This document shows, one piece after another, positions 1-5,268 of a stretch of DNA of 5,875 nt. The stretch is from CAYXOX01 sp964466745 (GTDB lineage Bacteria > Pseudomonadota > Alphaproteobacteria > Rhodobacterales > Rhodobacteraceae). How positions within the stretch are numbered: the stretch's first letter is position 1; each line of letters opens with the position of its first letter. The stretch spans positions 1-5,875 of the forward strand of contig CAYXOX010000168.1 of NCBI GenBank assembly GCA_964466745.1. Direction: 5' to 3'. Both the position numbers and the translations under genes were made by a program. The notes below the pieces were generated by a model. The model saw only the letters and a list, made by a program, of their open reading frames with translations, was not told the origin of the DNA and searched no databases.

Positions 1-549
1 CACCATCGCCACCAGCATCAGCACCGAGCCGAGGAAGGTGTAGAGGAAGAACTTGAAGCTCGCGTAGATCCGCTCCTTGCCGCCCCATATCCCGATGATG
101 AGAAACATCGGGATCAGCCCGGCCTCGAAGAAGAGGTAGAACAGGACCAGATCGAGCGCGACGAAGACGCCGATCATCAGCGTCTCGAGCACCAGGAAGG
201 CGATCATGTATTCCTTCACCCGGTGCGTCACGTCCCAGCAGGCCGCGATGACGAGGGGCATCAGCACCGTGGTGAGCATCACGAAGAGCACCGAGATGCC
301 GTCGACCCCGACCTTGTACTGAAGCCCGAGCAGCCAGGGCCGCTCCTCCACGAACTGGAAGCCCGTGTTCGACGGATCGAAGCCGAAGAGCAGGAAGAGC
401 GAGACACCGAAGGTGGCCAGCGTGGTATAGAGCGCGATGCGCTTGGCGTTGAGTTGCGCCGCGGCATCCTCCCCGCGCAGGAACAGTGCCATGATCGCCG
501 CCCCGATGAGCGGCAGGAAGGTGATGATGGAAAGCAGGTTGTCCATCAT
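1..549 (-). CDS. nuoM: NADH-quinone oxidoreductase subunit M, 5' part (runs off the left edge)
   Basis: NuoM (ND4) is one of the antiporter-like proton-pumping subunits of the complex I membrane arm. The first 183 codons are present and the frame stays open to base 1. Translation gives a hydrophobic protein with a start resembling MDNLLSIITFLPLIG and the family hallmark FYLFFEAGLIPMFLIIGIWG. The Glu in FFEAG, at about residue 142, is the conserved membrane glutamate essential for proton pumping in studied homologues. Two start codons stand in tandem (ATGATG). The outer one at 549 overlaps the nuoL stop as ATGA and the inner one at 546 gives MDN, the more usual N-terminus. No clear Shine-Dalgarno is seen, so translation is probably coupled to nuoL. 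Family NuoM proteins are about 500 residues, so roughly two thirds is missing. Only about 12 of 180 codons end in A or T, typical of this operon. Confidence 0.97.
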   Translation of the reverse strand, partial: MMDNLLSIITFLPLIGAAIMALFLRGEDAAAQLNAKRIALYTTLATFGVSLFLLFGFDPSNTGFQFVEERPWLLGLQYKVGVDGISVLFVMLTTVLMPLVIAACWDVTHRVKEYMIAFLVLETLMIGVFVALDLVLFYLFFEAGLIPMFLIIGIWGGKERIYASFKFFLYTFLGSVLMLVAMV

Positions 550-2614
550 TCGCCCCCCCCGGTGAGGGTGAACCAGGTGATCAGGATCGCGATGCCCAGC
601 ACCATGGCGAAGGCGTAGTGGAACACGTAGCCCGACTGCGCCCTCCCCGCGAGGCGGGTGAAGAACGGGATGATCCCCATGGCCAGCCCGTTGATGCCGC
701 CATCGATGATGCTGCCGTCGCCGCGCTTCCACAAAAGCCCGCCCAGCCCCTTGGCGGGCCGCACGAAGATCGCGTCGTAGATCTCGTCGAAATACCACTT
801 GTTGAGCAGGAACTCGTAGAGCGGGCGCTGGTTCTCGGCGAGCTTGCGCGGCCAGTCCGGGCGGCGGATGTACATCTGGAAGGCCACGAGCAGGCCCGCG
901 AGCATGGCGATGAACGGCGCCAGCTTCACCCAGTCGGGCACGTAGTGGGCCTCGTGCAGCACGGTGTTTTCCGGCGCGATGTAGATCGCCGCCTCACCCG
1001 GCGCGCTCTCCATCACGTAGTGCAGTTCGGACGCCTTCGGGCTGCGCTCGGCCACCGCGGCGGCAAGCTCTACGGAGGGGGCGGTGTATTCGCCGCCGAA
1101 GAACCTGACGACCTCGTTCGTCTTGCCGAAGAAGCTGCCGTACCAGACAGCCCCCGCGAAGACCGCCCCGACGGCGAGCACGCCGAGCGGGATCAGCATC
1201 ACCTTCGGGCTTTCATGGGCATGCTCGTGGGTGTGCTTGTTGCCGCGCGGGCGCCCGAAGAAGGTCAGGAACATCAGCCGCCAGGAGTAGAAGCTCGTGA
1301 ACAGCGCCGAGATCACCAGCAGCCAGAAGGCGTATTCGGCCCCGACATATGCGCTTTCGATCACCGCATCCTTCGAGGCGAAGCCGGCGAAGCCGATCCA
1401 GCCGGTCAGGGGGATGCCCACGCCGGTGATCGCGAGCGTGCCGATCATCATGGCCCAGAAGGTGTAGGGGATCTTCTTGCGAAGCCCGCCGTAGTTCATC
1501 ATGTCCTGCTCGTGGTGCATCGCGTGGATCACCGAGCCCGCTCCGAGAAAGAGCATCGCCTTGAAGAAGGCGTGGGTGAAGAGGTGGAACATCGCCACCG
1601 AGTAGACGCCGACGCCCGCGGCCACGAACATGTAGCCAAGCTGCGAACAGGTGGAGTAGGCGATCACGCGCTTGATGTCGGTCTGCACCAGCCCGACGGT
1701 GGCGGCGAAGAAGGCGGTGGCCGCCCCCACCGCGGTGACGATCGCCATGGCCTCGGGCGCGAACTCCATGATCGGCGACATGCGGCACACGAGGAAGACT
1801 CCCGCCGTCACCATGGTGGCCGCGTGGATCAGCGCCGACACGGGCGTGGGGCCCTCCATCGCGTCGGGAAGCCAGGTGTGCAGGAACAGCTGCGCCGATT
1901 TTCCCATCGCGCCCACGAAGAGCAGGAAGGCGATGAGATTGGCCGCGTTCCATTCCGCCCAGAGGAACGTGACCCGGGTTTCCGCGAGGGCCGGCGCGGC
2001 GGCGAAGATATCGTCGAAGCGCACCGAATCCACGAGGAAGAAGATGGTCGCGATGCCCAGCAGGAAGGCGAAGTCGCCCACCCGGTTCACGATNNNNNNN
2101 NNNTCATCGCGGCCGCGTTGGCCGAGGGTTTGCGGAAGTAGAAATTGATCAGCAGGTAGGAGGCGAGGCCCACGCCCTCCCAGCCGAAGAAGAGCTGCAC
2201 GAGGTTGTCGGCCGTCACCAGCATGAGCATCGCGAAGGTGAAGAACGAAAGATAGGCGAAGAAGCGCGCCTTGTAGTGCTCGCCCTCGCGGAAGTTCTCG
2301 TCGTGGGCCATGTAGCCGACGGAGTAGAGATGCACGAGCGCCGAGACGGTGTTGATCACCACCAGCATGATCGCGGTTAGCCTGTCGAGCCGGATCGCCC
2401 AGTCGGTGCTGAGGCTCCCGCTTTCGATCCAGCGCAGGATCGTGACCTGCTCGGTCGTGCCGTCGAGGGTGAGAAACACCACCCAGGACAGCAGCGCGCA
2501 GAGGATGAGAAGGCCGGTGGTCACCCACATGGCCGCCCGTTCGCCGATCAGCTTCCAGCCGAAGCCCGCGATCAGAGCGCCGACCAGCGGCGCGAAGAGA
2601 ATGACGCTCGCCAT
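546..2614 (-). CDS. nuoL: NADH-quinone oxidoreductase subunit L (contains an assembly gap)
   Basis: NuoL (ND5) is the distal antiporter-like proton pump of complex I. The first piece runs from the ATG at 2614 for 170 codons to ANAAAM. After the 10-N gap the second piece (2093-549, 515 codons) begins IVNRVGDF. The family normally reads ANAAAMKAFIVNRVGDF here, so one continuous gene of about 688 codons is expected, close to alphaproteobacterial NuoL length. Conserved residues visible are the membrane Glu in FFGWEGVGLASY (residue 146), the Lys in GAMGKSAQLF (about 238), and LHTWLPDAMEGPTPVSALIH with its following helices. The C-terminal part carries the long lateral helix and the last membrane segment typical of this subunit. 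A GAAAGG element lies 8 nt before the start, inside the end of nuoK, 4 nt separate the two genes, and the stop overlaps the nuoM start. The frame appears to break at the gap only because 10 Ns is not the true spacing. Confidence 0.96.
2094..2103. other. Assembly gap of 10 Ns inside nuoL
   Basis: Ten undetermined bases interrupt nuoL. On the coding strand the last known codon before the gap is ATG, followed by a single A, and the first complete codon after it is ATC. Counted literally this leaves 11 bases between the codons, which breaks the frame. The family motif needs Lys-Ala-Phe (9 bases) between Met and Ile, and the lone A fits the first base of a Lys codon. The true gap is therefore probably 8 bases, and the Ns are a placeholder. 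Confidence 0.95.
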
Positions 2615-2618
2615 GGGT

Positions 2619-2924
2619 TCAGCCTTTCATCACGTTGACGTCTTCCACCGCGATCGTGCCGCGGTTGCGGAAGAAGCACACGAGGATCGCAAGCCCGATG
2701 GCGGCCTCGGCCGCGGCCACCGTGAGCACGAAGAGCGTGAAGACCTGGCCCACCAGATCGCCCAGGAAGTGCGAGAAGGCCACGAGGTTGATGTTGACCG
2801 CGAGCAGCATCAGCTCGATCGACATCAGGATGATGATCACGTTCTTGCGGTTGAGGAACAATCCGAAGATGCCGATCACGAAGAGCGTCGCGGCCACGGT
2901 GAGGTAATGCTCGAGTCCGATCAT
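2619..2924 (-). CDS. nuoK: NADH-quinone oxidoreductase subunit K
   Basis: NuoK (ND4L) is a small three-helix subunit of the complex I membrane arm that lies against NuoJ and takes part in proton transfer between the quinone site and the antiporter-like subunits. The 101-residue length is exactly typical. Membrane segments fall at about residues 4-23, 30-50 and 58-84. The two conserved membrane glutamates are present: Glu37 in SIELML and Glu73 in AAAEAAIGLAI, corresponding to Glu36 and Glu72 of the E. coli protein. The ATG at 2924 overlaps the stop of the upstream unknown gene (ATGA), with only a weak GAAAGA upstream, so coupling is likely. Normally nuoK follows nuoJ directly; here another gene sits between them. 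Confidence 0.98.
   Translation of the reverse strand: MIGLEHYLTVAATLFVIGIFGLFLNRKNVIIILMSIELMLLAVNINLVAFSHFLGDLVGQVFTLFVLTVAAAEAAIGLAILVCFFRNRGTIAVEDVNVMKG
2623..2628 (-). promoter_or_regulatory. Probable ribosome binding site of nuoL
   Basis: GAAAGG on the minus strand, 8 nt before the nuoL ATG, is formed by the last codons of nuoK. Initiation at nuoL would therefore occur while ribosomes are finishing nuoK. Confidence 0.55.
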
Positions 2925-3460
2925 TGGCGGTGTCTTTCGGTAGCTTCGGGCGCGCGGCGAGCGAGCGGCGGCAGCGCGGGGTCGGGCGGCGCCCAGGGCA
3001 GCCGGGCGCCGCGCATCTCCGGGTAGTGCAGCGCGCAGGCGCAGGGCTCGCGCTCATGAACGATGGGCCGGCTCGGAACCCTCTCGGCCTCCAGGGCCGC
3101 CGCCAGGCGTGGGAAGGTGAAGAAGGCCGGCGCCGCGGCCGCCTCGCGCGCGACCACCCGCGCGGCATCCTCGCGGCGGTCGTAGGGGATGTCCTCGCTC
3201 ATGCCATGGGCACGCGCGCGGGCCACGAGCCCTTCGCCGCTGGCGCAGTCGGCCACGTGCAGATCGTCGGCCACGCCCTCCAGCGACCAGCTCCACACCC
3301 ATGCCACCCGGCCATGGCCGAGATCGCGCGCGCTGTGCTCCACCGCGTTCCAGTGCACCCGGGCGGTGCAGCTCTCGGGCGCGGCAAGCGCCGGCATCGC
3401 GGCGGCTGCGGCGGTTGCGGCGACAAGGGCCGCGGCGGGAACGGAGGGCGCGGCCGCCAT
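2921..3460 (-). CDS. Unrecognised protein with probable signal peptide, between nuoJ and nuoK
   Basis: This 179-residue protein is not one I recognise. Residues 1-27 are an Ala-rich hydrophobic stretch ending PALA-AP, which looks like a Sec signal peptide with a cleavage site near residue 26 or 27, although it has no Lys or Arg in the n-region. The rest is soluble-looking, with four cysteines (31, 72, 140, 142; the last two form CAC), a Trp-rich patch (VAWVWSWSLEG, about 52-62) and a Pro/Arg-rich tail from about 150. The even number of cysteines would suit disulfides in the periplasm (inference). It is very likely real: its start overlaps the nuoJ stop (TGATG), its stop overlaps the nuoK start (ATGA), and about 23 of 179 codons end in A or T, as expected for a coding frame here. 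Related bacteria are known to have unidentified reading frames in their nuo operons. A complex I assembly or accessory role is only a guess from position. Confidence 0.85.
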   Translation of the reverse strand: MAAAPSVPAAALVAATAAAAAMPALAAPESCTARVHWNAVEHSARDLGHGRVAWVWSWSLEGVADDLHVADCASGEGLVARARAHGMSEDIPYDRREDAARVVAREAAAAPAFFTFPRLAAALEAERVPSRPIVHEREPCACALHYPEMRGARLPWAPPDPALPPLARRAPEATERHRQ

Positions 3461-4071
3461 CAGCGCAGCCCCTGCCCCGGCTTCACGTCCTTCAGCTCCA
3501 TCGCCTTGGCGGGATCGCGGTACATCTGGGCGAGAATGTCCTGGCGCTTGACGTCGGTGCGGTGGCGCAGGGTGAGCACGATGGCCCCGATCATCGCCAC
3601 GAGCAGGATCAGCCCCGCTCCCTGGAAGAGGAAGATGTAGTCGTCATAGATCAGCAGGCCGAGGGCCTCGGTGTTCGACATCCCCGGCGGGGTGGCCGCG
3701 GCGACGCGCGCCTCGTGCCCCTCCGAGAACCCCCAGGCACCGAAAGCGAGCGCGAGCTGCATCAGCAACACGATTCCGATCAGGAGCGCCAGAGGCACGT
3801 ACCGCGCCATCTCGGCCTTCAGCGCGGCGAAATCGACATCGAGCATCATCACCACGAAGAGGAACAGCACCGCGACGGCGCCGACGTAGACGATCACGAG
3901 AAGCATCGCCACGAACTCGGCCCCGAGCAGCACGAAGAGCCCGGCGGAACTCAGGAACGCGAGGATCAGCCACAGCACCGAGTGCACCGGGTTGCGCGAG
4001 ATGACGGTGAAGAGCCCGCCCGCAACGGTCGCGAGCGCGAAGGCGTAGAAGGCGATCGCGGCCGGTGTCAT
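3460..4071 (-). CDS. nuoJ: NADH-quinone oxidoreductase subunit J
   Basis: NuoJ (ND6) is a five-helix membrane-arm subunit that helps link quinone reduction to proton movement; its third helix undergoes conformational change in structures of homologues. The 203 residues include family hallmarks: SRNPVHSVLWLILAF at about 25-39, GAEFVAMLLVIVYVGAVAVL with Glu52, and the Tyr62/Gly64 region of helix 3 at about 60-77. A last hydrophobic helix (about 150-170) is followed by a basic tail beginning LRHRTDVKRQDI. The frame is open far upstream into the CMD gene, but the ATG at 4071 is chosen because it gives the usual MTPAAIAFYAFA N-terminus and overlaps the CMD stop as ATGA. The stop shares one base with the next gene's start (TGATG). 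Confidence 0.97.
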   Translation of the reverse strand: MTPAAIAFYAFALATVAGGLFTVISRNPVHSVLWLILAFLSSAGLFVLLGAEFVAMLLVIVYVGAVAVLFLFVVMMLDVDFAALKAEMARYVPLALLIGIVLLMQLALAFGAWGFSEGHEARVAAATPPGMSNTEALGLLIYDDYIFLFQGAGLILLVAMIGAIVLTLRHRTDVKRQDILAQMYRDPAKAMELKDVKPGQGLR

Positions 4072-4484
4072 GTCCTGGTCTCCTCGTCTTCGGATGCCGC
4101 CTCGAAGACCTCGCGGGCGAGGTCCATCGCTTTCGACATGGCGGGAATGCCCGCGAAGGTGCCCATCTGCGCGATGGTTTCGGCCACCTCCTGCCGCGTG
4201 GCGCCCGCCTCGAGCGCGTGGCGCACGGTAAGGCGGATCTGCGGTTCTGCCTGGGCGCCCACCACGGTGAGCCCTCCGAGGGTGAGCAGCAGCCGGGTCT
4301 TTGCGTCGAGCCCCTCGGGGTTGAAGGTCTTGCCCATGAAGGCGTCGAGCATCTCGCGCGGCACCGTGGGCCAGAGCGCCTCGAACGCCTTGGGCGAAAA
4401 GGTCTCCAGCGCGGGGTTGAAGGCGCGTGCCCACTCCGCTCCCATGGCCATCATCGCATCGAAGGGGTTCTGCGGCTGGCTCAT
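4068..4484 (-). CDS. Carboxymuconolactone decarboxylase (CMD)-family protein, cysteine-free
   Basis: This 138-residue soluble protein resembles the CMD/AhpD-like all-helical family. The core lies at about residues 35-125, with AKTRLLLTLGGLTVVGA (61-77), the conserved region ending TVRHALEAGATRQEV around His89, and then AETIAQMGTFAGIPA. Members include PcaC, which decarboxylates 4-carboxymuconolactone in protocatechuate breakdown, and AhpD peroxidases, which use a CxxC pair. This protein has no cysteine at all, so AhpD-type peroxidase chemistry is excluded. No aromatic-degradation genes are nearby, so a PcaC role is unlikely. A GGAG sits 9 nt before the ATG. The nuoI stop is 37 nt upstream and the gene's own stop overlaps the nuoJ start (ATGA). 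It is embedded in the complex I operon and presumably made with it; its function there cannot be told from sequence. The family call is strong, the biochemical role unknown. Confidence 0.9.
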   Translation of the reverse strand: MSQPQNPFDAMMAMGAEWARAFNPALETFSPKAFEALWPTVPREMLDAFMGKTFNPEGLDAKTRLLLTLGGLTVVGAQAEPQIRLTVRHALEAGATRQEVAETIAQMGTFAGIPAMSKAMDLAREVFEAASEDEETRT

Positions 4485-4493
4485 GCCCGGGGG

Positions 4494-4497
4494 CTCC
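4494..4497 (-). promoter_or_regulatory. Probable ribosome binding site of the CMD-family gene
   Basis: GGAG on the minus strand, 9 nt before the ATG at 4484, lies inside the short 37-nt spacer after nuoI. The spacing is acceptable and no competing in-frame ATG is nearby. Confidence 0.55.
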
Positions 4498-4521
4498 GCT
4501 GGCTGTTAGGGCGGACGGAGC

Positions 4522-5016
4522 TCATCGGTAGTGCGCGTCCAGTTGCAGGTTGCGCGCGATCTCGGCCTCCCAGCGGTCACCGTTCTCAAGGAGCTTCTGC
4601 TTGTCGTAGTAGAGTTCCTCGCGCGTCTCGGTGGCGAACTCGAAATTGGGCCCCTCGACGATGGCATCCACCGGGCAGGCTTCCTGGCAGAAACCGCAGT
4701 AGATGCACTTGGTCATGTCGATGTCGTAGCGGGTGGTGCGGCGCGAGCCGTCGTCGCGCGGTTCGGCATCGATGGTGATGGCCTGCGCCGGGCAGATCGC
4801 CTCGCAGAGCTTGCACGCGATGCAGCGTTCCTCGCCGTTCGGGTAGCGGCGCAGCGCGTGCTCGCCCCGGAAACGCGGGCTGAGCGGGCCTTTCTCGTGC
4901 GGATAGTTCAGCGTCGCCTTGGGGGAGAAGAAGTAGCGCAGGCCAAGGCCAAAGCCCTTCAGGAAGTCGGCGAGCAGAAAGTATCGCCGGGCACGGGTCC
5001 AGTCCATCGTGGTCAT
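4522..5016 (-). CDS. nuoI: NADH-quinone oxidoreductase subunit I, 8Fe ferredoxin type
   Basis: NuoI (TYKY) carries clusters N6a and N6b, passing electrons from the peripheral arm towards the N2 cluster and quinone at the membrane surface. The 164 residues contain both [4Fe-4S] motifs with all eight ligands: Cys65, 68, 71, 75 (CIACKLCEAICP) and Cys104, 107, 110, 114 (CIYCGFCQEACP). The N-terminal part includes the conserved NYPHEKGPLSPRFRGEHALR (38-57), and the C-terminus is the usual alphaproteobacterial ARNLQLDAHYR. Start choice: the ATG at 5016 (MTTMDW) lies 6 nt after AGGAG. The ATG at 5007 would leave 15 nt, and an out-of-frame ATG at 5021 is only 1 nt from the AGGAG. The gene is separated from nuoH by about 250 bp, the longest gap in this window. 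Confidence 0.98.
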   Translation of the reverse strand: MTTMDWTRARRYFLLADFLKGFGLGLRYFFSPKATLNYPHEKGPLSPRFRGEHALRRYPNGEERCIACKLCEAICPAQAITIDAEPRDDGSRRTTRYDIDMTKCIYCGFCQEACPVDAIVEGPNFEFATETREELYYDKQKLLENGDRWEAEIARNLQLDAHYR

Positions 5017-5264
5017 GTCATGCTCCTGCGGGAAGCTGCGTTCGGCAACGCCCCTGCGTTGCCGCGGTCCGCCCTGCTCGCCGTGCGAGCGCTTCGGCGG
5101 GCGGCACCGGTTTTCTCGGCAAAGCCCTCCTGTTCGGAGGCTTCGCCGGCGAGGCCGCCCAGCGGCGGCCGGGCTGCGCGGAGGTCAACGCCCCGAACGG
5201 CCCTGTGCGGCGGTCGCAGAGAGCGCCTCGCTGGCCGTTCGCAAGACAGTTGGTCGGATGCCAT
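5013..5264 (-). CDS. Doubtful 83-codon ORF filling the nuoH-nuoI spacer
   Basis: An ATG 4 nt after the nuoH stop opens an 83-codon frame whose TGA overlaps the nuoI ATG as ATGA, so the ORF fills the spacer exactly. The product, starting MASDQLSCERPARRS, is rich in Arg, Ala and Gly with no membrane segment or motif I recognise. Against it: about 21 of 83 codons end in A or T (roughly a quarter, versus about 7% in the nuoM part), other frames on both strands are also open here, and the DNA is dominated by inverted repeats. It may be a genuine small operon protein or simply open GC-rich DNA. I lean towards non-coding. Confidence 0.25.
   Translation of the reverse strand: MASDQLSCERPARRSLRPPHRAVRGVDLRAARPPLGGLAGEASEQEGFAEKTGAARRSARTASRADRGNAGALPNAASRRSMT
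5023..5027 (-). promoter_or_regulatory. Ribosome binding site of nuoI
   Basis: AGGAG on the minus strand lies 6 nt before the ATG at 5016. It is the strongest Shine-Dalgarno in the window and decides among three nearby ATGs. It also indicates that nuoI can start translation on its own rather than depending wholly on coupling to nuoH. Confidence 0.8.
5044..5063 (-). repeat. Perfect hairpin upstream of nuoI (8-bp stem, 4-nt loop)
   Basis: GGCAACGC and its exact complement GCGTTGCC flank a 4-nt loop. The hairpin ends 16 nt before the AGGAG of nuoI, close enough to influence ribosome access or to act as a processing or stability element, but there is no T-run for termination. Confidence 0.75.
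5076..5090 (-). repeat. Small perfect hairpin (6-bp stem, 3-nt loop)
   Basis: GCTCGC and GCGAGC flank a 3-nt loop. Alone it would be unremarkable in GC-rich DNA; it is listed because it lies in line with the four other inverted repeats of the spacer. Confidence 0.5.
5117..5148 (-). repeat. Long imperfect hairpin in the nuoH-nuoI spacer
   Basis: Arms at 5117-5130 and 5136-5148 form 12 Watson-Crick pairs around a 5-nt loop (5131-5135), with one bulged base (5125). One further position (5121/5144) is a G-U wobble if transcribed from the minus strand but an A-C mismatch on the other strand. The stem is therefore slightly better as RNA in the operon direction. Confidence 0.7.
5153..5170 (-). repeat. 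Perfect hairpin (7-bp stem, 4-nt loop)
   Basis: GGCCGCC at 5153-5159 and GGCGGCC at 5164-5170 are exact reverse complements around a 4-nt loop. It sits immediately before the longer hairpin in the transcript. Confidence 0.65.
5195..5240 (-). repeat. Inverted repeat, 8-bp arms 30 nt apart
   Basis: GAACGGCC at 5195-5202 and GGCCGTTC at 5233-5240 are exact reverse complements, enclosing 30 nt that can themselves partly pair. This marks the nuoH-proximal end of the structured spacer. Confidence 0.6.
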
Positions 5265-5268
5265 GCGC

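Larger units (their letters stand above)
5017..5268 (-). other. nuoH-nuoI spacer rich in inverted repeats
   Basis: This 252-bp stretch between the nuoH stop and the nuoI start holds no recognised gene but at least five inverted repeats in a row (5195-5240, 5153-5170, 5117-5148, 5076-5090, 5044-5063). The 9-nt word CAACGCCCC also occurs twice on the plus strand (5046-5054 and 5186-5194). No T-run follows any of the hairpins on the transcribed strand, so they do not look like intrinsic terminators. The stretch could be a REP/BIME-like palindromic insertion or a structured part of the mRNA that affects processing or nuoI translation (inference). Confidence 0.65.

Noticed and set aside
618..2141. 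Long plus-strand open frame (507 codons) opposite nuoL
   Set aside because: It is antisense to well-conserved nuoL, its product is a His/Arg/Glu/Gly-rich low-complexity sequence with no recognisable domain, and it crosses the N gap. Such frames are common opposite GC-rich genes.
546..2614. nuoL as a frameshifted pseudogene
   Set aside because: The break coincides with the N gap, both sides match the family closely with key residues intact, and the frame is restored if 8 bases are assumed missing.
4068..4484. Annotation of the CMD gene as pcaC or ahpD
   Set aside because: It lacks any cysteine for AhpD chemistry and lacks protocatechuate-pathway neighbours for PcaC, so only the family name is justified.
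3301..4509. Plus-strand open frame of 402 codons opposite nuoJ and the CMD gene
   Set aside because: It spans several real genes on the other strand, has low-complexity charged composition and no recognisable motif, and is explained by GC-biased third positions of the real genes.
5044..5063. Intrinsic terminator between nuoH and nuoI
   Set aside because: The stem is good but no T-run follows on the coding strand, and the operon must continue into nuoI.
5044..5240. CRISPR array or tRNA in the structured spacer
   Set aside because: The stems differ from one another with no regular repeat-spacer pattern, and no cloverleaf with the expected conserved T-loop could be drawn.
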